Positions 8,572-16,620 of a stretch of 64,000 nucleotides of DNA are shown here, one piece after another. Each line of letters starts with the position of its first letter. Position 1 is the stretch's first letter. The DNA is from Acidobacteriota bacterium (lineage in GTDB: Bacteria; Acidobacteriota; Blastocatellia; RBC074): contig JAFDVI010000024.1 of assembly GCA_018269055.1 (NCBI GenBank), forward strand, positions 496,001-560,000, written 5' to 3'. The notes beneath the pieces are model-generated. The model made no database searches and was not told the origin of the DNA. It saw only the letters and a program-made list of their open reading frames with translations. The translations under genes were made by a program, and so were the position numbers.

Positions 8572-9216
8572 ATGGCGTTAACGCCTCGTCAAATTGAATT
8601 TTTTGATTTTCTGGTCGTCTTCCAACGAGAGTATGGATACGCTCCGACCATTGCCAAGATTCAGGAACATTTTGGGTTGCGTTCGACGGCAAGCGTTCAT
8701 CAAAAATTGACAGAGTTGGAAGAAGTAGGCGTGATCCGCCGCCATAAAAACATCCATCGCGGAATTGAGATTATTCAATGGCCGAAAGAAAGTGAAACTC
8801 CGATGATGGTTTCAGCAAATCCCGAAAAAGGGGAATTGCAAATTCCATTGCTTGGGATCATTTCTGCCGGAACGCCGATTCAATCATACATTCCGCCAGA
8901 TACGTTATTCGTACCTGCGGATATGTTTTCACCCAATCGTTTTGCTTTGAAAGTTCGAGGCGAATCAATGCGTGACGAACAAATTTCCGATGGTGATTTT
9001 ATCATCGCAGAACCATCAGGGAATAAACCTCTTCACGGAAAAACGGTTGTTGCTTTAATTGACGAAAGCGAGACAACCGTCAAAAAGTTTTATGACGAAC
9101 GGTCTCAAATTCGTTTACAACCGGCAAATTCGGACTTTGAACCAATCCTGATTAGCCCCCCTGACAGGGTCAAGATTCAGGGGATCGTTTGTGGATTGAT
9201 TCGGAAATTTAAGTAA
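8572..9216 (+). CDS. lexA: LexA repressor, S24 autoprotease
   Basis: 214 residues. The N-terminal winged helix-turn-helix (1-65, MALTPRQIEFFDFL, TASVHQKLTELEEVGVIRR) is joined to an S24 peptidase domain. The self-cleavage bond is Ala99-Gly100 (IISAGTPI), the nucleophile is Ser132 (VRGESMRD) and the general base is Lys171 (TTVKKF), so the autoproteolytic apparatus is intact. It represses DNA-damage genes until RecA filaments stimulate its cleavage. GGAG precedes the ATG by 5 bases; a promoter with direct repeats lies just upstream and a hairpin terminator just downstream, making it monocistronic. The genes after it are orphan ORFs rather than imuB/dnaE2 or other usual SOS partners. Confidence 0.96.
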   Translation: MALTPRQIEFFDFLVVFQREYGYAPTIAKIQEHFGLRSTASVHQKLTELEEVGVIRRHKNIHRGIEIIQWPKESETPMMVSANPEKGELQIPLLGIISAGTPIQSYIPPDTLFVPADMFSPNRFALKVRGESMRDEQISDGDFIIAEPSGNKPLHGKTVVALIDESETTVKKFYDERSQIRLQPANSDFEPILISPPDRVKIQGIVCGLIRKFK

Positions 9217-9247
9217 GATCATTTTTTCTTCAGACTGTTCAGCTTAT

Positions 9248-9269
9248 GACCGCTGCTCGGTCTTTTTTT
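9248..9269 (+). terminator. Rho-independent terminator of lexA
   Basis: GACCG (9248-9252) and CGGTC (9258-9262) form a 5-bp stem with a 5-base loop, followed directly by seven T. It lies 31 bases past the lexA stop. Confidence 0.75.
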
Positions 9270-9348
9270 ACGATCTTTTTGTTTCATTGCTGCAACGCAG
9301 GGTGCTTACAGTGCCTGTTGCATACAATTCGAGAAATTTCAGTTTTTG

Positions 9349-9380
9349 ATTTCAGCTCATTTTCAAAAATGAGCTGAAAT
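9349..9380. repeat. perfect 15-bp inverted repeat, 2-base centre
   Basis: ATTTCAGCTCATTTT (9349-9363) is exactly mirrored at 9366-9380. The 9-base flank AAATTTCAG (9334-9342) can also pair with CTGAAATTT (9374-9382), giving an alternative fold. There is no U-run, so it is not a standard terminator; it could be a cruciform, a protein site or part of a structured RNA. Confidence 0.6.
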
Positions 9381-9474
9381 TTGTGGTCTTGAAAGAATTG
9401 CTCAAAGCGTTCTGCCGCGAGCATCGCTTACCCGCCTGCACCACTTGAACCGAATAAACTCAGCCTGGGGCGTT

Positions 9475-9507
9475 CATCCGGCTTGACTGCCCGCGTCGAG
9501 CCGGATG
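9475..9507. repeat. 13-bp stem-loop in the lexA-to-cassette gap
   Basis: CATCCGGCTTGAC (9475-9487) pairs with GTCGAGCCGGATG (9495-9507) with one G-T wobble and a 7-base loop. It sits in a 460-base gap (9270-9730) that contains no recognisable gene but several smaller GC-rich hairpins, so a structured untranslated RNA or leader is possible. Confidence 0.5.
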
Positions 9508-9730
9508 GGCCAGCGCCCTTGGGTAGAAGCAGCGCACTTGCACCTGAGTGCTAAACAGCGCTTGCCTTGAGTTGTGCAGATGCGGGAAACAACGAGCGAG
9601 AATAATACGAGAGCAAAAATCAACCCGTAGCTTTCCGTAGGATGAAGAAGTCTACACCAAGGCTGATCCCGGCAGGGAGAGGTGTGTCTTGATCCTAATT
9701 TTGGGAAGTGAGTAGCAAATAGGAGACAAG

Positions 9731-10420
9731 ATGAACAGCGTTCAAGACGCATTCAAACATAATCGCGCACGTAGAAACGTGATTGTTGCCGGCGGATTGA
9801 TTCTGGTTTGCATCACCCTGCTGAGCTGTGTATCCAGTTTTATGATTTACCGCGAAGGATTTGCTGATACCCCCTGGTTTGTACAGCAATCACTTTCCTT
9901 GTTTGCCGTGATCGTTGTCGAAGGCGCTTTCATCTGGCTGGTCTACGGTTTTACACGCGCATTTTCATCTTACAGTGAACGAATCATCAGTCTGGCCGGG
10001 ATGTGCTTTCTGGTCTGCGTAATGCTGACCAATATTATTACGCATTTTATGATGGTCAAACACTTGCCGCTCGCTCCGTTCCAGGAAGCATGGCTGAGTT
10101 GGGGAGCCGTGAGTGTTTTCATTGCCGTCTTGATCTTCGTTTTACTGATCACACTATCTGATCCTGTTACGCGATTGATTCGTCTGGAAATGCGTTATTT
10201 GGGCAAGCAGCAGGAAACCATTCTTCATGCCAAAAGTGACGGTTTAGATAGCGAACACATTCAACTTGCCATGATTGAACGTGCCGAACTGGAAGCCAGA
10301 GAGTTGGCAGAGCGAATCATTGGAGAAGGCAGACAGTTATCAAATGGCGCAAGTGCGAGTCTCTATAATCGCCAATTGCAGTCAAATTTTGAAAAAAGGC
10401 CAACGAGAAAAAAAAGATAG
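9731..10420 (+). CDS. membrane protein of unknown function, four TM helices and coiled-coil tail
   Basis: 229 residues, family not recognised. Four hydrophobic segments lie at about 17-38, 50-73, 85-107 and 119-142, followed by a charged helical tail (about 150-200, Glu/Arg-rich with AELEARELAERIIGEG) and a very basic C-terminus (FEKRPTRKKR). AGGAG 5 bases before the ATG gives a strong start. It opens a three-ORF group after lexA; a hairpin immediately follows the stop codon. The topology recalls small membrane subunits of mobile elements, but no homologue can be named from sequence alone. Confidence 0.75.
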   Translation: MNSVQDAFKHNRARRNVIVAGGLILVCITLLSCVSSFMIYREGFADTPWFVQQSLSLFAVIVVEGAFIWLVYGFTRAFSSYSERIISLAGMCFLVCVMLTNIITHFMMVKHLPLAPFQEAWLSWGAVSVFIAVLIFVLLITLSDPVTRLIRLEMRYLGKQQETILHAKSDGLDSEHIQLAMIERAELEARELAERIIGEGRQLSNGASASLYNRQLQSNFEKRPTRKKR

Positions 10421-10450
10421 CGCCACAGACTGGACTTGAGACTGTGGCGC
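10420..10450 (+). repeat. 9-bp stem-loop spanning the junction of two cassette genes
   Basis: GCGCCACAG (10420-10428, overlapping the last base of the upstream stop) pairs with CTGTGGCGC (10442-10450). The stem buries the GTG at 10444 that starts the next ORF and ends 2 bases before the alternative ATG at 10453. It could terminate transcription or control translation of the second gene. Confidence 0.5.
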
Positions 10451-10980
10451 AAATGAGTACGGCGCAATCCTGGACTGCGCCTTCTTCCGTCATAGACATT
10501 CAAAGTCACCGACTCCGTGATCGCGCAATCAGTAATACGCGAAGCGACCATAAGTTTCCTGAAAGCGAAGCTATTGGAAATGAAGCCGTATTACAGCGAG
10601 AAGGAACGTACGGCTTGCCAATTGGGCGGGTGGACTCCAGCAATTTAACGCTGGAAAAGAAGCAAAAAAGGCTGGTTGGTCTACCAACGCGAAAAACAAG
10701 ATCAACTACTTCCCGTTCTGGATTGAAAGGGCGTAGTTTGAAAAAAGCGGAAAAGCTGGACATGCCGCCAACGCCAGTTGGTCATGATTGGCATTTGACC
10801 GATGGCGGTTGGAATTTGGTCAAAACCTGGTCCGAAAAAGATGGCTTGTTGGGGACGAAGGTGAAGAAGGAGCGGTACGCGGGTTTTTTGAGCAGAGAAG
10901 CTTGGCAGGTAATGAAGGAATATGAGTACGAGAAGATCATCGCGCAAATCGGGCAGTCTGGCAGACACAGCAGGAGCTGA
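10444..10980 (+). CDS. hypothetical basic protein with conserved-looking C-terminal region
   Basis: 178 residues from GTG 10444, or 175 from ATG 10453; neither has a strong ribosome-binding site (a GGA lies 8 bases before the GTG). The first 110 residues are basic and low in complexity. The last 65 (TPVGHDWHLTDGGWNLVKTW to EYEYEKIIAQIG) are rich in Trp, Tyr and charged residues and look like a folded domain, which supports a real gene. I do not recognise the family. The 3' end overlaps the next ORF by 59 bases. Origin is probably accessory. Confidence 0.55.
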   Translation: MAQMSTAQSWTAPSSVIDIQSHRLRDRAISNTRSDHKFPESEAIGNEAVLQREGTYGLPIGRVDSSNLTLEKKQKRLVGLPTRKTRSTTSRSGLKGRSLKKAEKLDMPPTPVGHDWHLTDGGWNLVKTWSEKDGLLGTKVKKERYAGFLSREAWQVMKEYEYEKIIAQIGQSGRHSRS

Positions 10981-11188
10981 TCCATTTGCCGTGTTTGAAA
11001 TTATTGCCAACGCCAGAAAGATCAAGGATCTTTCTTCTAGTGGAGAAATTGCAGATTGCGCCAGACGAATTGAAAAACACGCTGATGTTATGGTGAAAAC
11101 TGCACTTGGCACAGCCGATCTTTCGATTGTTGAAGTGCCGTCCAGCGTAATTGAGCAAATTGTTGAGTTGATAAGAGCATATCGTTAA
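10922..11188 (+). CDS. small hypothetical helical protein
   Basis: 88 residues, unrecognised. The Arg/Ser-rich start overlaps the previous gene out of frame; from residue about 18 the sequence is amphipathic helix (AVFEIIANARKIKDL, IADCARRIEKHADVMV, IEQIVELIRAYR). AAGGA lies only 2 bases before the ATG, so the true start may be different or translation may be coupled to the upstream gene. It is the last member of the lexA-proximal cassette; the following DinB-like gene has its own strong ribosome-binding site and looks unrelated. Confidence 0.5.
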   Translation: MSTRRSSRKSGSLADTAGADPFAVFEIIANARKIKDLSSSGEIADCARRIEKHADVMVKTALGTADLSIVEVPSSVIEQIVELIRAYR

Positions 11189-11237
11189 TTTGAAAATGAA
11201 GCTTTAACCGAGACGAAAACCGATGGAGGAATGAATT

Positions 11238-11807
11238 ATGACCACTGAACAAGCCCTATTTCTTCGTGACTTCCTATTGCAGAGGATTGAAGAAGCGCAC
11301 TTGGTAACGCTACGTGTCCTGTCCTCGATTCCCGAAGCGCAAAGTGATTATCGTCCGACGAAAGGTTCGCGCTCAGCGCGCGAAATGGCCTGTCACATCA
11401 TCAACACCGAATTGATCCTGATCAATGGAATCGTGTCCGGATCATTCAGCCGTAGCGTTTGTGATCTGCCCGATCCACAAATGGATTTAAGAGAGATGAT
11501 CGCGCACTACGATGACCGTTTTGTTGAAGGAATCGAGGCAATCAGAAAGATAACCGTGAAAAAATTGACCAGCTATCTGTCATTCTATGGAGTGTTTCGG
11601 CATCCGGCAGTCGTCTTCTTGACTTTTCTTCACGATCATACGGTTCACCATCGAGGACGTTTAAGCGATTACGTTCGCGAAATGGGATCGAAAGTTTCGA
11701 TGCTTCGCAGTGTTGACGGAAATTTTGTTTCCATGGGGCAACCCGCGATGAAGTATTTGTGGACGGAACGCACCTGGGAACAAGACGATCTGGCACGCGC
11801 GGCATAG
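11238..11807 (+). CDS. DinB-superfamily protein
   Basis: 189 residues with the four-helix DinB-like fold pattern: an N-terminal helix ending LQRIEEAHLVTLRVL, the early metal-ligand region EMACHIINTE, and a C-terminal HDHTVHHRGRLSDYVREMG where the last histidines complete the metal site. Members include thiol-dependent metalloenzymes, but most are uncharacterised and the name does not imply a polymerase. GGAGG lies 8 bases before the ATG. It heads a run of small soluble proteins (VOC, SRPBCC, DUF4287/DUF5655) that often cluster in soil bacteria, each spaced by more than 35 bases. Confidence 0.85.
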   Translation: MTTEQALFLRDFLLQRIEEAHLVTLRVLSSIPEAQSDYRPTKGSRSAREMACHIINTELILINGIVSGSFSRSVCDLPDPQMDLREMIAHYDDRFVEGIEAIRKITVKKLTSYLSFYGVFRHPAVVFLTFLHDHTVHHRGRLSDYVREMGSKVSMLRSVDGNFVSMGQPAMKYLWTERTWEQDDLARAA

Positions 11808-11808
11808 G

Positions 11809-11864
11809 TTCGCGGGAACAAACATATTCGGGGAGCGTTTGCTAAGTTGTTATTTTCCCGCGAA
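11809..11864. repeat. 10-bp inverted repeat after the DinB-like gene
   Basis: TTCGCGGGAA (11809-11818) is mirrored at 11855-11864 with a 36-base centre. It begins just past the DinB-like stop, so it may be a long-loop terminator or REP remnant. Confidence 0.4.
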
Positions 11865-11936
11865 ACAAATGTGCTGTGCCTCGCCGGAGCCGCAGCTAAT
11901 CCCGCAATTCACGGTTCGAAAAAAGGAGGTTAGAAA

Positions 11937-12737
11937 ATGGAAGTCAGCAAGCATATTCCCGGAACTTTTTGCTGGGTGGAATTAGGAACCAGTGACCAGG
12001 ACGCCGCCAGGAAGTTTTATACCGAGCTTTTCGGCTGGACAGTCAACGATATTCCAATGGGACCGGATGGCGTGTATACGATTTTCCAACTCCACGGAAA
12101 AGATTGCGGCGCAGCTTATACATTGATGCCGCAAGAACGTTCAATGGGGATTCCGCCTTACTGGGGCCTGTACATCTGTGTTGAGAATGCCGACGCATCT
12201 GCAAAGGCGATTGCGGCTGCAGGTGGGACCCTGTTGGCGGAACCATTTGATGTTTCCGATATTGGTCGAATGGCAATCGCGCAAGACCCTACGGGCGCTT
12301 CTTTCAAAATATGGCAACCCTTTAGCCATATCGGAGTCGGTGTGATGGGAGAAATCAATGCAATGTGCTGGCAGGAATTGGCTACGCGTGATCTGGATTC
12401 GGCCAAGAAGTTTTACTCGACCGTCTTCGGTTGGGACCCTCAGACGAAAGAGGACGATGGAATGCGCTACACCGAAATTTTCCTGAAGGGCACTGACGGA
12501 AAACCATTTGCCTTTGGCGGAATGTATTCGATGATGCCGCATATGGAAGGCATCCCTCCGCACTGGCTTCCCTACTTTGCCGTTGCCGATTGCGACGCCA
12601 CCGTCGAAAAGGCGAAATCGCTGGGAGGTCAAGCTCATGTACCGCCGATGGACATTCCCAATGTTGGACGGTTTTCAATGCTGATGGATGCGCAAGGCGC
12701 GGCCTTTGCTGTTATCAAACTCAACAATTTTTCCTGA
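11937..12737 (+). CDS. two-domain VOC (glyoxalase/bleomycin-resistance-like) protein
   Basis: 266 residues made of two tandem vicinal-oxygen-chelate modules (about 8-128 and 137-264). Each opens with a beta strand and the helix pattern DxxxARKFYTELFGW or DLDSAKKFYSTVFGW and ends with a hydrophobic strand. The domain pairing suggests a monomer folding like a VOC dimer. Proteins of this type act as dioxygenases, isomerases or drug-binding proteins; the substrate is unknown. An AAAGGAGG lies before the ATG. No partner enzyme is adjacent. Confidence 0.88.
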   Translation: MEVSKHIPGTFCWVELGTSDQDAARKFYTELFGWTVNDIPMGPDGVYTIFQLHGKDCGAAYTLMPQERSMGIPPYWGLYICVENADASAKAIAAAGGTLLAEPFDVSDIGRMAIAQDPTGASFKIWQPFSHIGVGVMGEINAMCWQELATRDLDSAKKFYSTVFGWDPQTKEDDGMRYTEIFLKGTDGKPFAFGGMYSMMPHMEGIPPHWLPYFAVADCDATVEKAKSLGGQAHVPPMDIPNVGRFSMLMDAQGAAFAVIKLNNFS

Positions 12738-12780
12738 TAAACAACAGCTTCGCGGCAATCCGTAATCGCCGTGATTTAAT

Positions 12781-12858
12781 AGCGAAAGGCGCAAGCCCGT
12801 TGTCATCGAGCATTTTGCATCCCGCAACGGTTTGAAGCCTTTCGCTGTTTTGTTTTTC
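12781..12858 (+). terminator. long stem-loop terminator of the VOC gene
   Basis: AGCGAAAGGC (12781-12790) pairs with GCCTTTCGCT (12837-12846), with further pairing inside (CCCGTTG with CAACGG) and a T-rich tail (GTTTTGTTTTT) after the stem. This explains most of the 170-base gap before the next gene. Confidence 0.65.
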
Positions 12859-12906
12859 CGAAGATAATTCCCGCGCTTTGAATTTCAATCCATTCGGAGG
12901 CGAACT

Positions 12907-13437
12907 GTGAGGAAGCTTATGTATTGGGTCCTGGGGTTACTTGGATTGTTGGTGTTGATTGGAATCGTGGTCATCGTGATCGGCAATTTTCTGCCGGAGC
13001 AACATGTCGCCAGTAGAACGCTTACGCTCAGGCAATCGCCGGAAACCACTTGGCAGGTTATCACAGATTTTGCCAATCAGCCGAAATGGCATCCGGATAT
13101 GAAAAACGTAGAACGCCTTGCAGACCGTAATGGCCATACGGTTTGGCAGGAAGAAGTGGCAGGCATGAAAATCCCGCTGGAAACCCTGGAAACAGAGGCA
13201 CCCAAGAAACTGGTTCGGCGAATTGCCTCCGACGATTTGGGATTTGGTGGGGACTGGGAATACATCATCACCCCGACAATCGAAGGCGGCTGCCAACTGA
13301 CGGTGACCGAACATGGCAAGGTTCCCAATCCGCTGTTTCGCTTTATGTCTAGATACGTTTTTGGTCACACAGCGACAATTGAAAAGTACTTGACTGCATT
13401 GGCTGGCAAATTCGGCGAATCGCCAGTCATTCGATAA
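12907..13437 (+). CDS. SRPBCC (START-like) protein with N-terminal membrane anchor
   Basis: 176 residues: one hydrophobic helix (about 6-27) followed by a polyketide-cyclase/START-like ligand-binding fold (about 38-172), with the family start VASRTLTLRQSPETTWQVITDFANQPKWHPDM. These domains bind hydrophobic ligands in a deep cavity; the ligand is unknown. The GTG at 12907 has GGAGG 6 bases upstream and is preferred over the ATG at 12919. The preceding terminator indicates its own transcription unit, possibly shared with the DUF4287/DUF5655 gene 36 bases downstream. Confidence 0.85.
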   Translation: MRKLMYWVLGLLGLLVLIGIVVIVIGNFLPEQHVASRTLTLRQSPETTWQVITDFANQPKWHPDMKNVERLADRNGHTVWQEEVAGMKIPLETLETEAPKKLVRRIASDDLGFGGDWEYIITPTIEGGCQLTVTEHGKVPNPLFRFMSRYVFGHTATIEKYLTALAGKFGESPVIR

Positions 13438-13473
13438 GCGCCGAAAGCCAAGAGAAGCCTGAAAGGAATTAAG

Positions 13474-14097
13474 ATGGCGGCAGGAAAGACGAAATCGCTT
13501 TACAGTGTTCACCCCGGCGTGGCGATGATGCAGAAATGGATTGATACCCTGCCGGAAAAAACAGGCCGCTCAATGGATGAATGGTTGCAGTTCATCAAGA
13601 AAAACGGCCCCCAGGATGAAAAGCAATGCCGCGCTTGGTTAAAAGAGGAATTCAAGGTGGGGACCAATACAGCCTGGTGGCTCGCCGAACGCGCGCAGGG
13701 CAGAGGTTGGGAAGAAGATTCGCCCGAAAGTTATTTGCAGCAAGCCGAAATTTACGTCGAGGAAATGTTTGCCGGAGCAAAAGCGGGCCTGCGTCCGATT
13801 TACGATGCGCTGTTGCAACTTGGACTAAGCATAGGAAAAGACGTCAAAGCCTGTCCCGGAAAAACCATCGTGCCGCTTTATCGCAACCATGTTTTCGCGC
13901 AATTAAAACCGTCAACTCGAACTCGGATTGATTTGGGGTTGGCGCTGGGAAATATGGCGGTTCCCGACCGGTTGATTGATACCGGAGGCTTCGCCAAAAA
14001 GGATCGCATCACGCATCGCATTCCCATCAGCGCGCTTGAGGAGATTGACGATGAAGTCAGACATTGGCTGAAAGTCGCTTACGATCTCGACGCATAA
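13474..14097 (+). CDS. DUF4287-DUF5655 protein
   Basis: 207 residues. The N-terminal 75 residues (MQKWIDTLPEKTGRSMDEWL, CRAWLKEEFKVGTNTAWWLA) match DUF4287, a small helical domain; the rest (about 85-205, with CPGKTIVPLYRNHVFAQLKP) matches DUF5655, which is predicted to be a nucleic-acid or protein-binding domain. Function unknown. GGA precedes the ATG with normal spacing. It ends 23 bases before the convergent pdxH, with a shared hairpin terminator. Confidence 0.85.
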   Translation: MAAGKTKSLYSVHPGVAMMQKWIDTLPEKTGRSMDEWLQFIKKNGPQDEKQCRAWLKEEFKVGTNTAWWLAERAQGRGWEEDSPESYLQQAEIYVEEMFAGAKAGLRPIYDALLQLGLSIGKDVKACPGKTIVPLYRNHVFAQLKPSTRTRIDLGLALGNMAVPDRLIDTGGFAKKDRITHRIPISALEEIDDEVRHWLKVAYDLDA

Positions 14098-14112
14098 TTG
14101 GCACTCAAAAAC

Positions 14113-14166
14113 CAAAAAGCTCACGGCGCAAGGCGAACAATTTGCCAAGCGCCGTGTTGCTTTTTG
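14113..14166. terminator. bidirectional terminator between DUF5655 gene and pdxH
   Basis: CAAAAAGC plus ACGGCGC on the left (14113-14129) pair with GCGCCGT plus GCTTTTTG on the right (14149-14166). The A-run and T-run on the two sides fit termination in both directions. The right part overlaps the last codons of pdxH. Confidence 0.65.
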
Positions 14167-14771
14167 TAAACAATCCGGTCATGCAGGCGGCTTTCGCGGC
14201 CTTGCCAAAATTCAATCTGATCCGGCTGCAACCGCCATCCACCCCAATATGGGGGGCACGGAATTTCGCCTTCGACAAAACGAGCTTCGATTTCGGCTAC
14301 GCGTTTTTCCAGTTCATCCCGACTGACAATTTCATCGCTTTGCGGCGAAGCCCAGGCTCCAATCTGACTGCCTCGCGGACGAGTCCGAAAATACTCTTCG
14401 GATTCGTGTCGCGAAGCTTTTTCAACCGTGCCTTCGATTCGCACTTGCCGATTCAGCGTATGCCAGTAAAAGGTCAATGCCGCCTGCGGGTTTGCTTCCA
14501 GCTCACGGCTTTTGCGGCTTTCGTAATTGGTGAAAAAAACAAAGCCGCGTGAGTCAAAGCCTTTCAACAAAACCACACGGCCCGAAATGCGCCCCTCGCT
14601 TGTTGACGTGGAAAGCGTCATCGCCTCGACGTCCGGTTGCTCGGCATTCATCGCTTCTTCAAACCAGATTTTGAATTGATCGAACGGATCCGAAGCCACA
14701 TGGCTTTTGTCAAAAAGCCGAGAGACGTAATCACGTCGCAACTGCGAAATTTGTTGGGATAAATCGGTCAT
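14121..14771 (-). CDS. pdxH: pyridoxamine 5'-phosphate oxidase
   Basis: 216 residues, normal length. It oxidises pyridoxine or pyridoxamine 5'-phosphate to pyridoxal 5'-phosphate with FMN and oxygen. Family signatures are AMTLSTSTSEGRISGRVVLLKGFD, FFTNYESRKSRELEANP, RIEGTVEKAS, FRTRPRGSQIGAWAS and the C-terminal FWQGRESRLHDRIVY (the middle ones bind FMN and substrate). The longest frame starts 29 codons upstream inside the Yip1-like gene; the internal ATG at 14771, beginning MTDLSQQISQLRRDYV, matches family length. It lies 22 bases downstream of the Yip1-like gene and may be cotranscribed with it. Confidence 0.95.
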   Translation of the reverse strand: MTDLSQQISQLRRDYVSRLFDKSHVASDPFDQFKIWFEEAMNAEQPDVEAMTLSTSTSEGRISGRVVLLKGFDSRGFVFFTNYESRKSRELEANPQAALTFYWHTLNRQVRIEGTVEKASRHESEEYFRTRPRGSQIGAWASPQSDEIVSRDELEKRVAEIEARFVEGEIPCPPYWGGWRLQPDQIEFWQGRESRLHDRIVYKKQHGAWQIVRLAP

Positions 14772-14793
14772 ACGTGTGTTTTGAATTGTGGCT

Positions 14794-15573
14794 TTATCCG
14801 GCAATCGCTCCCCAAGTCGCTCCCAACAGAGCGAAGACCACGGCGACCATTGCTGCATACGTGATCCCCGTTGAGGTTTTCACCCGGCGGGAAACGGCGG
14901 CGCAACCAATGCCCAGCAAAATCACTCGCCAAATGTAAAACACATCAACATAAGTAAACAGGTAATGCAGAAACTTTGGTAAAGTGACACCAGTCACATC
15001 CAACAGTGCGGTCAAATTGGAGCCGATGGGATTTCGAATGTCTATTTCTTCAACTGGTTTGAGATATAACAAAATCGCCATCAGAACCGTTCCAATTAAA
15101 CCGACAGCCAGCATGGAATACGCCACCACCGTAACCAATGGCTTAAAATCGTTTTCAACTCCAAACATCATGCTTACCAGTTTGGCCAATCCGGCGATGA
15201 TCAGAACAAAAGCAATGCTTGCGACAAAGCCGATAAGTGGAAAACTGGCTTTGATGTAGGGAGCTGCTTTTCGCATCCCTTCAATTCGCTGGTCAGCCTG
15301 TTCCTGAGTCATAGTGCCATCGGCTACAGCTTTTTCGATTCCTTGAGTGGTAAACTTTTCAACGCCGACACGGTTTACCAAGACCCAGCTTCCAATTGAG
15401 CCAACGATCGCCAGCACCAGCATGGGAACAATAAAATTCGGAGCCAGACCGATTTCCTTAAACGTTTCGCCCGGTGAGAAATAAACACCCATCAGGCGGC
15501 TGAAAAAACTCTGCGGGGCTGGTGGTTCCGGTTGGGGATTCAGTTGATTATCAAAGGCTTGTTCAGAACTCAT
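14794..15573 (-). CDS. Yip1-family integral membrane protein
   Basis: 259 residues. A short cytosolic N-terminus with Pro-rich stretch precedes the family signature FFSRLMGVYFSPGETFKEIG, then about five membrane segments (47-65, 110-135, 145-170, 200-222, 235-257). The bacterial YIP1 family (PF04893-like) is of unknown function and common in Acidobacteria. GGAGG sits before the ATG. It is followed closely by pdxH and preceded by the ABC ATPase pair; a functional link is not evident. Confidence 0.85.
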   Translation of the reverse strand: MSSEQAFDNQLNPQPEPPAPQSFFSRLMGVYFSPGETFKEIGLAPNFIVPMLVLAIVGSIGSWVLVNRVGVEKFTTQGIEKAVADGTMTQEQADQRIEGMRKAAPYIKASFPLIGFVASIAFVLIIAGLAKLVSMMFGVENDFKPLVTVVAYSMLAVGLIGTVLMAILLYLKPVEEIDIRNPIGSNLTALLDVTGVTLPKFLHYLFTYVDVFYIWRVILLGIGCAAVSRRVKTSTGITYAAMVAVVFALLGATWGAIAG

Positions 15574-15618
15574 AGTTCCTCCGTAAGTTAGGGGTTGATG
15601 GAAGACTACCTTGTAAAA

Positions 15619-16587
15619 CTACTTTGAATGCGAATCGTGGAGATGACACGCGACCCAATGACCGGGCGCAATTTCCTTGAATGCAGGTTCTGCCGCTTTG
15701 CAATGTTCAGTCGCATGTGGACATCGAGTATGAAAACGACATCCTGAGGGTGGATTCAGCGGAGTCGGTAAATCTCCACTCAGTTTAGAAACTTCGTGTT
15801 TGGGAGCATATGGGTCCGGGACCGGTATCGCGGCCAATAACGCTTGCGTGTAAGGGTGCAGGGGACGCCGATAAATCTCATCCGCCAAAGCCAGTTCAAC
15901 CAGCTTGCCCAAATACATGACGCCGACGCGCGAAGAAATGTGTTTTACGACAGCCAGTCCGTGCGAAATAAACAGATATGTGATCCCAAATTTCTGCTGC
16001 AAATCCTGTAACAGGTTGACGATCTGGGCTTGAACCGAAACGTCCAACGCCGAAACGGGTTCGTCAGCAACGATAAAATCCGGGTTCAGCGCCAACGCTC
16101 GCGCAATGCCGATTCGTTGCCGCTGGCCGCCGCTGAATTGATGCGGATACCGGTTTGCATAATCCGGGTCAAGCCCGACGACTTGCAATAGCTCGGCAAC
16201 CTTGTCGCGCCGTTCCGTTTTGTCGCCAAGTCCGTGAATAGCAAGCGGTTCACCAATAATTTCGCCAACCTTCATTCGTGGGTTCAGTGACGAATAAGGA
16301 TCCTGAAAAATGATTTGCATCCGTCGCCGCAAACCACGAAGTTCTGTTTGGCCAATTTCCGTAAGATTGCGACCGTCAAAACGAACCTGGCCGTTGGTAG
16401 GTTCAATCAATCTCAACACGCAGCGCCCAACGGTCGTTTTCCCACAGCCGGATTCGCCAACCAATCCAAGCGTTTCTCCGCGCTGAATGACAAACGAAAC
16501 ATCGTCAACCGCGCGAACAACTTGTTTGTGCGACGCAGGAAAATGCTTTGTCAGATTGTTGACTTCAACGAGTGTTTGATTGGTCAT
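15619..16587 (-). CDS. oligopeptide/dipeptide ABC transporter ATP-binding protein (DppF/OppF type)
   Basis: 322 residues. Walker [11 protein letters not shown]-loop [12 protein letters not shown], signature [15 protein letters not shown], Walker [15 protein letters not shown] and the switch His ([10 protein letters not shown]) are intact, and the C-terminal extension with [14 protein letters not shown] is typical of the oligopeptide subfamily. It powers import of peptides or related solutes together with the partner ATPase 33 bases upstream. No permease or binding-protein genes lie nearby, so the membrane parts must be encoded elsewhere. The frame extends one codon to TTG 16590; ATG 16587 is preferred. 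Confidence 0.93.
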   Translation of the reverse strand: MTNQTLVEVNNLTKHFPASHKQVVRAVDDVSFVIQRGETLGLVGESGCGKTTVGRCVLRLIEPTNGQVRFDGRNLTEIGQTELRGLRRRMQIIFQDPYSSLNPRMKVGEIIGEPLAIHGLGDKTERRDKVAELLQVVGLDPDYANRYPHQFSGGQRQRIGIARALALNPDFIVADEPVSALDVSVQAQIVNLLQDLQQKFGITYLFISHGLAVVKHISSRVGVMYLGKLVELALADEIYRRPLHPYTQALLAAIPVPDPYAPKHEVSKLSGDLPTPLNPPSGCRFHTRCPHATEHCKAAEPAFKEIAPGHWVACHLHDSHSK

Positions 16588-16620
16588 CAAGATAAATTTT
16601 GCGCCCGCGCCTGATTGCCG

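Noticed and set aside
9474-9752. 92-codon minus-strand frame in the hairpin-rich gap
   Set aside because: Crosses the stem-loop and the start of the next gene; Cys/Arg-rich sequence with no known pattern.
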